From Spartobacteria bacterium (GTDB lineage: Bacteria > Verrucomicrobiota > Verrucomicrobiia > Chthoniobacterales > UBA10450): DNA of 64,000 nucleotides. A program made the position numbers and the translations under genes. Below are positions 26,250 through 33,633 of the stretch, piece by piece (the stretch's first letter is position 1; each line of letters begins with the position of its first letter). The notes beneath the pieces were generated by a model. The model ran no database searches. It had not been told where the DNA came from and worked only from the letters and a program-made list of their open reading frames with translations. The stretch is from NCBI GenBank assembly GCA_003134785.1, contig PLCN01000003.1:124001-188000 (forward strand). Direction: 5' to 3'.

Positions 26250-26473
26250 CGATTGTGAACGTACTTGCGCAGGAGATGCGTCAGCCGCGGATCTTTGGGA
26301 TCGGCCCGCGGAACTTTGAACTTGCCGTACCAGCGATCGGTGAACGACTCGCCGCCGAGCCGTCGAAATTGGTCTTCCACGATTTGCGATAAGGAGGTGC
26401 CATTGCGCCGGGCGAATTTCTTTGCCTCAACGATCGCGCTTCGCTCCACCGTTAACGTAAGTTTTTCCTTCAC
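26246..26473 (-). CDS. Antitoxin of the PIN toxin, ribbon-helix-helix type (DUF6364-like)
   Basis: The 75-residue protein begins MKEKLTLTVERSAIVEAKKF followed by ARRNGTSLSQIVEDQFRRLG. The short beta strand plus two helices is the ribbon-helix-helix DNA-binding pattern. The C-terminal 35 residues (RWYGKFKVPRADPKDPRLTH) would wrap the toxin. Antitoxins of this type repress their own operon together with the toxin. It sits between ssb and the toxin gene. Confidence 0.78.
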   Translation of the reverse strand: MKEKLTLTVERSAIVEAKKFARRNGTSLSQIVEDQFRRLGGESFTDRWYGKFKVPRADPKDPRLTHLLRKYVHNR

Positions 26474-26530
26474 GACACGTGCAGAATAGAATCCGCACGT
26501 GTGCCCGTCAAGCGCGTCGCTCTCGTCGGA

Positions 26531-26989
26531 TCAAAAAGGAATCTCGTCGTCGTCGGGGGCTGAGGGGGCTGCTTTCGGAGGCGGCGCGGATTTGCTGGAA
26601 CGCGGTGCGCTGGAACTCTCCTCGTCTCCGCCCCCGCCACCACCTCCGCCGCCCGGCCGGCTGCCAATGAGTTGAAGTCCTTCGCCCACGACTTTTAGTT
26701 TGCTCCGCTTTTGTCCGGACTGTTTGTCGTCCCAGGTGTCGAGTTGAAGTCGTCCCTCGATAAAGACGGGGCGTCCTTTTTTTAAATACTCGCCGGCGAT
26801 TTCGGCGGTCCGTCCCCACAAGGTGATGTCGACGAAAGTCGTTTCCTCGCGTTTCTCGCCGTTCTCGGCGGTGTAAACGCGATTGACCGCCATGCCCAAT
26901 TCCGTGACGGCTGTTCCCTTGGGGGTGTAGCGGACCTCCGGGTCGCGCGTGAGGTTTCCGAGCAGGATGACTTTATTGAAACTGGCCAT
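26531..26989 (-). CDS. ssb: Single-stranded DNA-binding protein
   Basis: The 152-residue protein has an N-terminal OB fold (about 1-110), starting MASFNKVILLGNLTRDPEVR. The middle segments TAEIAGEYLKKGRPVFIEGR and LQLDTWDDKQSGQKRSKLKV are typical. A glycine-rich linker (about 112-130) precedes the acidic tip DDDEIPF, which recruits other replication and repair proteins. The length and architecture are those of a replicative SSB. It is encoded 18 bp after rpsF, the common rpsF-ssb arrangement, although rpsR and rplI are absent. Confidence 0.96.
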   Translation of the reverse strand: MASFNKVILLGNLTRDPEVRYTPKGTAVTELGMAVNRVYTAENGEKREETTFVDITLWGRTAEIAGEYLKKGRPVFIEGRLQLDTWDDKQSGQKRSKLKVVGEGLQLIGSRPGGGGGGGGGDEESSSAPRSSKSAPPPKAAPSAPDDDEIPF

Positions 26990-27007
26990 GCCGCTCTTGT
27001 AGCGGAA

Positions 27008-27337
27008 TTACTTGGCCTCGGCCAACTTTTTCGGGGCCCGCTCGACTTTCGGACGAAGCTTCAGGTAGCTCTGGCGATAAACTTCCGGGTCGAGTTTGAA
27101 CTTCGAGCGCAGCTTGGTGATGAGTTGCGGGTCGGCGTGAAAAATAAAGTTCACGTAGAAGCCGGCGTCGAGTTTGCCCGCGACGTAGGAAAACGGGCGG
27201 CGATCCATTTTCTGGACCTGCTCGATTTCCGCGCCTTCTTTTTGAAACTCGGCCTCGAGACGATCGACGACGTCTTTCACGGTATCATCCCGGCCCTGGG
27301 TATCGAGCACGAGCAACGCTTCGTAACGGTTCTTCAT
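27008..27337 (-). CDS. rpsF: 30S ribosomal protein S6
   Basis: The 109-residue protein has the S6 fold. MKNRYEALLVLDTQGRDDTV starts it, followed by VDRLEAEFQKEGAEIEQVQK and DRRPFSYVAGKLDAGFYVNF, with a basic tail. Its ATG overlaps the pth stop (ATGA at 27334-27337). It binds S18 and 16S rRNA in the small-subunit platform. rpsR is not adjacent. Confidence 0.95.
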   Translation of the reverse strand: MKNRYEALLVLDTQGRDDTVKDVVDRLEAEFQKEGAEIEQVQKMDRRPFSYVAGKLDAGFYVNFIFHADPQLITKLRSKFKLDPEVYRQSYLKLRPKVERAPKKLAEAK

Positions 27338-27915
27338 GATTCTGGAATTTTGTTGAAAAGGTTCATCGCGGAAAGCACGCCTTTGTCAATCGCGCATTTC
27401 ACCGCGTCCGCCGCGCGCGCGATCGTTTTTTCGACCGCTGGCCGCTCTTCTTCAAAGAAACGGCTGAGGACATAATCGACCGAACCCTCACTCGGCGCAG
27501 CGCCGATTCCAACACGCAACCGGGGAATGGCCTCGGTTCCGAAATGCACGATAATTGATTCGAGTCCGTTATGACCTCCTGCGCCGCCTTCGGGGCGAAT
27601 GCGCAACCGGCCCAGTTCGAGCGCGAAATCATCCAGCACGACGAGGATTTCGGCGGGCTCGATTTTGTAGAAATTGGCGACGGCGGAAAGCGGTTCACCG
27701 CTGCGATTCATGTAGCTCGCCGGCTTAACGAGAATCGCTTGCTCGCCTTTCGCCCAAAGAGCGTGCCAGCCTTTCGAGTGCTGCCAGGTGAGCCCCCACT
27801 CTAACGCGAGCGAATCGACCACGTTGAATCCGACGTTATGGCGCGTGCGTTCGTATTCCGCGCCCGGATTACCCAGCCCGGCAATCAGTCGAATTCGTGG
27901 AGCTGTTTCGTCCAC
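27334..27915 (-). CDS. pth: Peptidyl-tRNA hydrolase
   Basis: The 193-residue enzyme frees tRNA from stalled peptidyl-tRNA. RLIAGLGNPGAEYERTRHNV contains the catalytic histidine region. VKPASYMNRSGEPLSAVANF and the loop RPEGGAGGHNGLESII are conserved. VVLDDFALELGRLR holds the aspartate that supports the histidine. The length is normal. It lies 42 bp after rplY, as in many bacterial prs-rplY-pth operons. Confidence 0.95.
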   Translation of the reverse strand: MDETAPRIRLIAGLGNPGAEYERTRHNVGFNVVDSLALEWGLTWQHSKGWHALWAKGEQAILVKPASYMNRSGEPLSAVANFYKIEPAEILVVLDDFALELGRLRIRPEGGAGGHNGLESIIVHFGTEAIPRLRVGIGAAPSEGSVDYVLSRFFEEERPAVEKTIARAADAVKCAIDKGVLSAMNLFNKIPES

Positions 27916-27957
27916 ATCCGCTCAATCCAAAATCCGAAATCCAAATTCCAAAATGGA

Positions 27958-28659
27958 CTACTTCTTCTGTTCCTTGTCCTTGGGCGCTGCTTTTTCCTTC
28001 GCGCCTGAAGCCGCTGCTGCTTCCGGCTCTTCCTTCTTCTCGCGAATCACTTCGGGTCCCGTCGGTGCTTCCACCGCGGCGGCGACCGGTTCCTCTTCAA
28101 CCGTCGGCGCGAGGACTGAGAACGCCGTGAGATCGGGTTGGACTCTCGTGGTCACGCCGGATGGCAATTGAATTTCCCGCACGTGAATGGCATCGCCAAT
28201 GTTGAGCGCGGAAACATCCACCGTGATGAGATCGGGCAGATCGCGCGGCAGACACTCGATCGCTAGTGAGCGAAGGTTTTGTTCGAGGAGGCCGCCCATG
28301 TTTTTCACGCCGTTTGCGATTCCGGTCGGCTCGAGCGGGACATCCGCCTCGATCACTTCATCCATGGACACGGCATGGAAATCGATGTGCAGAATCGCGC
28401 CACCCAGCGGCGCATGTTGCACCTCCTGCACCAGAGCCAGGCGGCTTTTCCCCGCGATCTCAAGTTCCACCAAAATATTTTCTCCCGCCGCATGGCTGAG
28501 CACGGCGTTGATCTCGCGCTTGGAGACTTGCAACGTCTCCGGCTTATCCTTCGCGCCGTAAATAACCGCCGGCACCGAGCCGGCCGCCTTGAGTTTTCGC
28601 ACCGCGGAACGCCCGATGGCCGTCCGCCGTTCCGCCGTAAGTTTTACTTGCTTAGCCAT
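27958..28659 (-). CDS. rplY: 50S ribosomal protein L25 / general stress protein Ctc
   Basis: The 233-residue protein is the long, two-domain TL5/Ctc form that binds 5S rRNA. The N-terminal L25 domain starts VKLTAERRTAIGRSAVRKLK, and the second beta domain follows (GGAILHIDFHAVSMDEVIEA). The last 50 residues are an Ala/Glu/Lys-rich tail (EPEAAAASGAKEKAAPKDKE), probably disordered. It lies 9 bp downstream of prs and clearly shares a transcript. Confidence 0.95.
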   Translation of the reverse strand: MAKQVKLTAERRTAIGRSAVRKLKAAGSVPAVIYGAKDKPETLQVSKREINAVLSHAAGENILVELEIAGKSRLALVQEVQHAPLGGAILHIDFHAVSMDEVIEADVPLEPTGIANGVKNMGGLLEQNLRSLAIECLPRDLPDLITVDVSALNIGDAIHVREIQLPSGVTTRVQPDLTAFSVLAPTVEEEPVAAAVEAPTGPEVIREKKEEPEAAAASGAKEKAAPKDKEQKK

Positions 28660-28668
28660 GTTCGAGTT

Positions 28669-29634
28669 CTATTTGCCGCTGCCGTTATCGATCTTGAACA
28701 GCGAAGAAACGGATTCGTCGTTGTGAATTCGCTTCATGCCTTCACCGAGAAGCTCGGAGACGCAAAGCACGTGGGTTTTAAATCCCTCCACCGTGCGCAC
28801 GGGCGTGCTGTTCGTGGTTATTAATTCCTCGATCTGGGAGTTTTGCAACCGGGGAATCGCGGCATCGACCAGGACGGCATGGGCGACGCCCGCGTAAATG
28901 TTCAAGGCACCGCGCTCTTTCAGGACGTTGGCTGCGGAGGTAAGCGTGCCCGCCGTCTCGGTCAGGTCGTCCACCAGGAGGACATCGCAATCATCCACTT
29001 CGCCGATGACATAAAGCGCTTTCGTTTCGGTCGCGCTTTTCCGCTGCTTGGCCACGATCGCGAGATTGGCGCCGAGCGCCTGCGAATAGGCGGAAGCCAT
29101 TTTCAATCCACCCACGTCCGGGGAAACGACTACTGTCTTGCGGGTCAGGCGCGTTCGCAGGTACTTGAGCAGAACCGGCATGGAATAAAGATGATCCACC
29201 GGGATATCGAAAAATCCCTGCACCTGCTGCGCGTGCAGATCCATCGTGAGCACGCGACTGACACCAGCCGCATAAAGAAGATTCGCCACCAGCTTCGCCG
29301 TGATCGGCACGCGCGGCTGATCTTTGCGGTCCTGCCGCGCGTATCCGAAAAATGGGATGACCGCCGTGATGCGATCGGCGCTGGCGCGGCGGGCCGCATC
29401 CACCATGATGAGCAATTCCATCAAATGCTGGTTGGTCGGCGGACACGTCGGTTGAATAATGAACACGTCCCGGCCGCGAATATTTTCCTCGATCTTGACG
29501 TAAGTTTCGCCATCCGGAAACGAGCTAATGGTCGCAGCTCCCAGCGGCACGCCGATGTTGTCACAAATGCGTTGAGCCAGCTCGCGATTAGCGGAGCCGC
29601 TGAAGACCTTCATCTCGGGTTGAAGTGCGAACAT
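28669..29634 (-). CDS. prs: Ribose-phosphate pyrophosphokinase
   Basis: The 321-residue enzyme makes PRPP from ribose 5-phosphate and ATP for nucleotide, His and Trp synthesis. The family signature MKVFSGSANRELAQRICDNI begins at residue 8, and the true start could be that M (29613). FFGYARQDRKDQPRVPITAK is the ATP/metal-binding block. The flexible loop lysine lies in VAKQRKSATETKA. The ribose-phosphate loop is VLLVDDLTETAGTLTSAANV, slightly changed from the usual DDMxDTAGT. It opens the prs-rplY-pth-rpsF-ssb run. Confidence 0.95.
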   Translation of the reverse strand: MFALQPEMKVFSGSANRELAQRICDNIGVPLGAATISSFPDGETYVKIEENIRGRDVFIIQPTCPPTNQHLMELLIMVDAARRASADRITAVIPFFGYARQDRKDQPRVPITAKLVANLLYAAGVSRVLTMDLHAQQVQGFFDIPVDHLYSMPVLLKYLRTRLTRKTVVVSPDVGGLKMASAYSQALGANLAIVAKQRKSATETKALYVIGEVDDCDVLLVDDLTETAGTLTSAANVLKERGALNIYAGVAHAVLVDAAIPRLQNSQIEELITTNSTPVRTVEGFKTHVLCVSELLGEGMKRIHNDESVSSLFKIDNGSGK

Positions 29635-29687
29635 GATTTCGGGCGGGCGCTAACATTGGCGCGCCCTGCCTCCATTGGCAATCGCGG

Positions 29688-29746
29688 ATGTAGAGGCGCT
29701 TGTGCCACGCGCCTAGCCAAAACAACAGGCGCTTGGCACTCTACAT
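29688..29746. repeat. REP-like inverted repeat upstream of prs
   Basis: ATGTAGAG at 29688-29695 pairs with CTCTACAT at 29739-29746. Internal parts (AGGCGCTTG.GCC / AGGCGCTTGGC) also form imperfect stems. It lies between prs and the next minus-strand gene and may act as a terminator for that gene. Confidence 0.5.
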
Positions 29747-29772
29747 TTTCAACCTTGAGCGCTGTCGTCGCC

Positions 29773-30057
29773 TTACTTCTGAAACGACGCGCGCAGTTTT
29801 TCTTTCTTCGTCTCCGCGTCTTCCTGCAAACGGCGGATGTCGATCGTCAGTTGCTTCTGGAGCGTCTCGGCCTCTTCAGCGTTCCCCGCAGTCTGCGCCT
29901 TGCTGATCTGGTCTTTGAGAAACAGCTCTTTCTCCGCGATGCGCGCCTTGAAGGTGGAATCGATTTCCGCAATCTGCTGCTTTTGCTCGTCCGTGAGCGC
30001 AACGCTCGGCGCCTTTTTCTCCAGCCGTTCCATCGCCAGTTCGTAAGCCGATTTCAT
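29773..30057 (-). CDS. Small coiled-coil hypothetical protein
   Basis: This 94-residue protein starts MKSAYELAMERLEKKAPSVA and is almost wholly helical, with charged heptad-like patterns (KQQIAEIDSTFKARIAEKEL and LQKQLTIDIRRLQEDAETKK). There is no signal peptide. The chosen start is the M of MKSAYELAMERL; the frame is open for 32 more residues of unlikely composition. Such short basic-acidic coiled coils are widespread in Verrucomicrobia, but no function is known. It is divergent from the HAD phosphatase gene. Confidence 0.65.
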   Translation of the reverse strand: MKSAYELAMERLEKKAPSVALTDEQKQQIAEIDSTFKARIAEKELFLKDQISKAQTAGNAEEAETLQKQLTIDIRRLQEDAETKKEKLRASFQK

Positions 30058-30172
30058 CGTCAGATTCAGTGTAACGCGTCTGTTCCGAGAAGCCAAGCAA
30101 AGCGAACCTGTCCGCCGAAGCCAGGCGAAGGCGGATTGCGGTTGCGAAATCAAACCCTAAGTTATCGTCCCG

Positions 30173-30961
30173 ATGCCCGCCAAAATCCGCCTCCTCAGCA
30201 CCGATTTCGACGGCACCCTGGTCGCGCACGGCGCCGACCCTGTGCTCGATCGCGGCTGCATGGAATACATCGAGGAACTGCAACAGAATGGCGTCATCTG
30301 GACGATCAACACCGGCCGTTCTGTGGACCTCCTCGAATCGGGCCTGACCGATTTCGAATTTCCGATCCATCCCGATTTCATCCTAACGAGCGAGCGCGAT
30401 GTCTTCCGCCCCTCCTCGAATGGCGGTAGATGGGAACCGTACGGCGATTGGAACGAGCGGGTCGCGCGCGAACACGCCGAGCTTTTTCATTCGGCGGAAT
30501 CGGTCCTCGCTGAAGTGGTCGATTTCGTGAATCAGAAAACCAAGGCGCGTTTGCTCTATCACAGTGCGGGTCTGGAGGGGCTCGTCGCCGAGAACGAAGA
30601 CGAGTTGGACCGCGTCACCAAATTCATCGATCGAGCGCGGGAGAAGCAGCCGAAGTTTCATTACCAGCGCAACACCGTTTACCTGCGGTTCTGTCACGCC
30701 GATTACCACAAAGGTGCGGCGCTGGCCGAGTTATCGCGTTTGCTCGAAATCCCGCGCGAAGAAATTTTTGCCGCGGGCGATCACCATAACGACATCTCGA
30801 TGCTCGACGGCCGTTTCGCGCAATATCCCGCCTGTCCCGCGAATGCGATACCGGAGGTGAAGGAAGCCGTCACCTCCGCGGGAGGATATGTCGCGTCGAA
30901 AGCATGCGGCGCCGGCGTGCACGAAGCGCTGCGCCATTTCGCAGAATTCTTAACCGCGTAA
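30173..30961 (+). CDS. HAD-superfamily hydrolase (Cof/sucrose-phosphatase-like)
   Basis: The 262-residue protein carries the HAD nucleophile motif LLSTDFDGTLVAHGADP near the N-terminus. Motif II is VIWTINTGRSVDLLES. Motif IV is IFAAGDHHNDISMLDGRFAQ, where GDxxND is typical of type IIB Cof-like phosphatases. A Lys in YHKGAALAELSRLL serves as motif III. It should be a cytoplasmic, Mg-dependent phosphatase of sugars or nucleotides; the substrate is unknown. Confidence 0.85.
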   Translation: MPAKIRLLSTDFDGTLVAHGADPVLDRGCMEYIEELQQNGVIWTINTGRSVDLLESGLTDFEFPIHPDFILTSERDVFRPSSNGGRWEPYGDWNERVAREHAELFHSAESVLAEVVDFVNQKTKARLLYHSAGLEGLVAENEDELDRVTKFIDRAREKQPKFHYQRNTVYLRFCHADYHKGAALAELSRLLEIPREEIFAAGDHHNDISMLDGRFAQYPACPANAIPEVKEAVTSAGGYVASKACGAGVHEALRHFAEFLTA

Positions 30962-30988
30962 TCCGCGGTTCAAGTCTGTTTGGAGCGG

Positions 30989-31498
30989 CTACAATTTTAG
31001 CCGCGGTTCTTCCGCCAGAATCTCGTCGAGCGCGGGCCATTGCACCGCGCTATCCATGTCGCGGAAGGCGTGCAAATAAACCGCCACCGTTTCCGCCGGA
31101 TATTTCTCCAGCAGCAACGAGACTGCTCTCGCAATTTTTTCTTTTGGCGGCGCGGAAGGAAGTTGTTCCACCGTCCCGTCCTCTTCGTGTTTGATTTCCA
31201 TCCCGTCGAGAAAATCGCAAAGCATCTGTTTGTTCGCGCCGAGCAGCCACGCCTGCAGAAGATGACTCGCGAGCGCATCGCTCACAGCGCGGCCGAGCGC
31301 GGATTGCATCCATGGGAAACGCTCGAGCGGCGGTTTCCGCTCGATAAACACACCTCGCAAATTCCGCTGGTTCGCGAGTCCCTGAATCGCCGCCTTGTAG
31401 ACCGGCTTTTGTTCTTTGTGCAGGAACGTAAAAATCTGCGCGGCGAGCGCGGGCGACATGCGTTGGAAAATTTCGTGCGATCTCATCCTTCGGCGCAC
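30989..31498 (-). CDS. Hypothetical protein, alpha-helical
   Basis: The product has up to 169 residues; the start may be the M at residue 5 (31486, MRSHEIFQRMSPALAAQIFT). It looks soluble and helical, with no signal peptide. Notable parts are FLHKEQKPVYKAAIQGLANQ, DALASHLLQAWLLGANKQML and VSLLLEKYPAETVAVYLHAF. No known domain was recognised. It is convergent with the HAD hydrolase (27-bp gap) and lies just downstream of a membrane-protein gene on the same strand. Confidence 0.65.
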   Translation of the reverse strand: MRRRMRSHEIFQRMSPALAAQIFTFLHKEQKPVYKAAIQGLANQRNLRGVFIERKPPLERFPWMQSALGRAVSDALASHLLQAWLLGANKQMLCDFLDGMEIKHEEDGTVEQLPSAPPKEKIARAVSLLLEKYPAETVAVYLHAFRDMDSAVQWPALDEILAEEPRLKL

Positions 31499-31544
31499 AC
31501 GATGACATCTTCCGCGCTTTCGTCCACCAAGCGGTCGACACTAG

Positions 31545-31603
31545 TTGTAGGGCGTCTGTGTCAGACGCCCAGGAAAGCGGCGCTTCACAGAAACGCCCTA
31601 CAA
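31545..31603. repeat. REP-like inverted repeat at the end of the membrane-protein gene
   Basis: TTGTAGGGCGT at 31545-31555 is the exact reverse complement of ACGCCCTACAA at 31593-31603. An inner stem (GGCGTCTG / CAGACGCC) is also present. The stop codon of the neighbouring membrane-protein gene (CTA at 31598-31600) is inside the right arm. It probably works as a terminator or REP-type element. Confidence 0.65.
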
Positions 31604-32341
31604 ATTGGCAGTCGACAATGCGGGCGGAGCGTCTGCTTCAATCTTCCCCGCGAATCGATTCGTCATGTAAGTAAGGAGCAGCACCCAAAAGCTGAGCGCG
31701 ATGCTGAAGAGTGGGAACTGCAAGGCGAAGGGCAGCGAATAAATGATGGCCATGAGCGGCGCCCACACCGCCCACGTTGCGAGCAACGTCGGGACGATCT
31801 TGTCGCGATAGTGACCCCAGGTCAGCGCGCGGCGGACCGATTTCCAGGAGAAGCCTTCGTTCTTCCATTCGTAAACCAGCACTTCGGCCGGCGCGGCGAA
31901 GAAGGGATTGTAGCCGAGCTGGTCCACAAGAATCTTTGCGGTCACAACAGGGACGGTCACCACGTCGCCGAACCAAATGTCGTTCATTCGATACATCAGA
32001 TCGACGAGGATCCCGTCGATGGCCCAGGTCGGAATGGTAAAGGCAAGGTTGCGGAGGTTTTGCGCGCGCGGCCGGCCTCGCTGGAAAAAGACGATCACGA
32101 ACAGCTCGGGCACGATTGCACCGGCGAGGATCGCGGCGATAACGACGAAGACGAGGCAGTGCTCTTCTTTGTAATGCGCCAGGCGATTGAGAAAATCCGC
32201 GCACGCGGGGCTCAAGTAATACGAAATCAAGATGACCAGCATCGCGCCTTGAAGGATGAAGGCCGGAATGGCGTTGGCCTTGGCTGCCTCCCAGCCGATC
32301 GCGAGCGAAGTGCGATCCGTGTTGTGCGAGGCGATCACCAT
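31598..32341 (-). CDS. Membrane protein resembling the Mpv17/PMP22 family
   Basis: The 247-residue protein has about five hydrophobic segments (near residues 25-45, 63-85, 98-118, 185-205 and 208-230). AKILVDQLGYNPFFAAPAEV recalls the 'K...DQ....P' core of the eukaryotic peroxisomal/mitochondrial Mpv17/PMP22 family. The second half, YRDKIVPTLLATWAVWAPLM followed by a short loop and SIALSFWVLLLTYMTNRFAG, resembles its 'W.vWP..q..nF...P......v.....W...LS' signature. This assignment rests on a motif pattern seen by eye and needs a profile search. No signal peptide. Function unknown. Confidence 0.5.
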   Translation of the reverse strand: MVIASHNTDRTSLAIGWEAAKANAIPAFILQGAMLVILISYYLSPACADFLNRLAHYKEEHCLVFVVIAAILAGAIVPELFVIVFFQRGRPRAQNLRNLAFTIPTWAIDGILVDLMYRMNDIWFGDVVTVPVVTAKILVDQLGYNPFFAAPAEVLVYEWKNEGFSWKSVRRALTWGHYRDKIVPTLLATWAVWAPLMAIIYSLPFALQFPLFSIALSFWVLLLTYMTNRFAGKIEADAPPALSTANL

Positions 32342-32499
32342 CGCCGCAAGCTGCCGCGTGGACTTGGGCTGGCAAGTCGAATTGCAGGCTGAATCGAATC
32401 CTCACACGGAGTCCACCACGGACACAAAGGGAATTCGCAGATCTATCTCCTCGATTCGTTGTGACCTTCGTGTCCTTTGTGCGAGATCCTCTTCGCGCT

Positions 32500-32528
32500 T
32501 TGAAGGAATTCCGCGCGTGGGGTAACCT
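32500..32528 (+). promoter_or_regulatory. Candidate rlmN promoter
   Basis: TTGAAG at 32500-32505, a 17-bp spacer, then TAACCT at 32523-32528. It is a weak match, but it again places the start codon only 5 nt after the -10 element. Confidence 0.35.
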
Positions 32529-32533
32529 CCCTC

Positions 32534-33625
32534 ATGCAGAAGCCCGGCAAACCTTCGATTCAATCTCTTCTCCTGGAAGAGATCACCGCGGACCTCGCCG
32601 CGCGGAACGAGCGTCCCTATCGCGCGAAACAGATCGTGGATTGGATCTACCAGAAACGCGTCACGTCCTTCGATGCGATGAGCGATCTCCCTCTGGAGTT
32701 AAGGAAGCACCTCGCCGAAGCATTCCACTTTCACCAGCTCGACACCGTTCGCGTTCTCGGCTCGAAGGATACGACCCGGAAGTTTTTGTTCAGGCTCGCG
32801 GATGGCAATCTCATCGAGTCCGTCCTCATCCCCGCCTCCCCTTCACTCTACGGCGCGACCTCGGATCGGCGCACCATCTGCGTCTCCACCCAGGTCGGTT
32901 GCGCTTACGGTTGCAAATTTTGCGCGAGCGGCCTTGACGGCTTTTCTCGCAATCTCGACGCCAGCGAAATCGTGCAGCAACTGCTCGAGGTAGAAAAGGC
33001 GAGCGGCGAAAGGATCGACAACGTCGTCTTCATGGGCATGGGCGAGCCGCTGGCCAACTTCGCCAATGTCGTCCGCGCCATCCGAATCATCAACGCGCCT
33101 TGGGGCATGGAAATCGGCGCACGCCACATCACGGTCTCGACCAGCGGCCTCGCGCCCCAGATCAGGAAGCTGGCGGACGAACCACTCCAAAGCCGGCTCG
33201 CCATCTCCCTTCATGGCGCAACTGACGAGGTGCGAAACCAGATCATGCCTGTGAACCGCAAGTATGACCTAACGAGTCTGCTCAGCGCCTGCGATTATTA
33301 CGCGAGCCACAAGAAGCAACGGATCTACTTCGAGTACATCCTGATCGCTGGAGTTAACGACGCCGAAGAGCAGGCGCACTTGCTGGCCGGTCACGCCAGG
33401 CGGTTAAGTGCCAAGGTGAATCTCATCCCCTATAACACGGTGGAAGGTCTCGAATGGTCCCGCCCATCACGCGCAAGGCAGGAACGGTTCCTATCCATCC
33501 TGCGCGAGCATGGGACCGTGGCCACATTGCGCCGCGAAAAAGGCCACGACATCGACGCAGCCTGCGGACAGTTGCGCTTGCAGGCGAAGCGCAAAAACGA
33601 GACCGCAACCACGATGGTTAGCTAA
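32534..33625 (+). CDS. rlmN: Dual-specificity 23S rRNA/tRNA (adenine-C2) methyltransferase
   Basis: The 363-residue radical-SAM enzyme methylates C2 of A2503 in 23S rRNA, and of A37 in some tRNAs. The iron-sulfur motif is VGCAYGCKFCASG (C-x3-C-x2-C). FMGMGEPLANFANVVRAIRI, ITVSTSGLAPQIRKLADEPL and LAISLHGATDEVRNQIMPVN are family blocks. A catalytic cysteine near the end lies in DIDAACGQL. Starts at ATG 32534. It is convergent with the first giant gene with only 8 bp between the stops. Confidence 0.96.
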   Translation: MQKPGKPSIQSLLLEEITADLAARNERPYRAKQIVDWIYQKRVTSFDAMSDLPLELRKHLAEAFHFHQLDTVRVLGSKDTTRKFLFRLADGNLIESVLIPASPSLYGATSDRRTICVSTQVGCAYGCKFCASGLDGFSRNLDASEIVQQLLEVEKASGERIDNVVFMGMGEPLANFANVVRAIRIINAPWGMEIGARHITVSTSGLAPQIRKLADEPLQSRLAISLHGATDEVRNQIMPVNRKYDLTSLLSACDYYASHKKQRIYFEYILIAGVNDAEEQAHLLAGHARRLSAKVNLIPYNTVEGLEWSRPSRARQERFLSILREHGTVATLRREKGHDIDAACGQLRLQAKRKNETATTMVS

Positions 33626-33633
33626 CAGGAGTT

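Noticed and set aside
28843-30429. 528-residue plus-strand frame antisense to prs
   Set aside because: Crosses prs and two other genes; no domain, low-quality composition.
31638-32405. 255-residue minus-strand frame overlapping the Mpv17-like gene
   Set aside because: Arg/His-rich shadow frame with no hydrophobic segments; the 31598-32341 frame has clear membrane helices.
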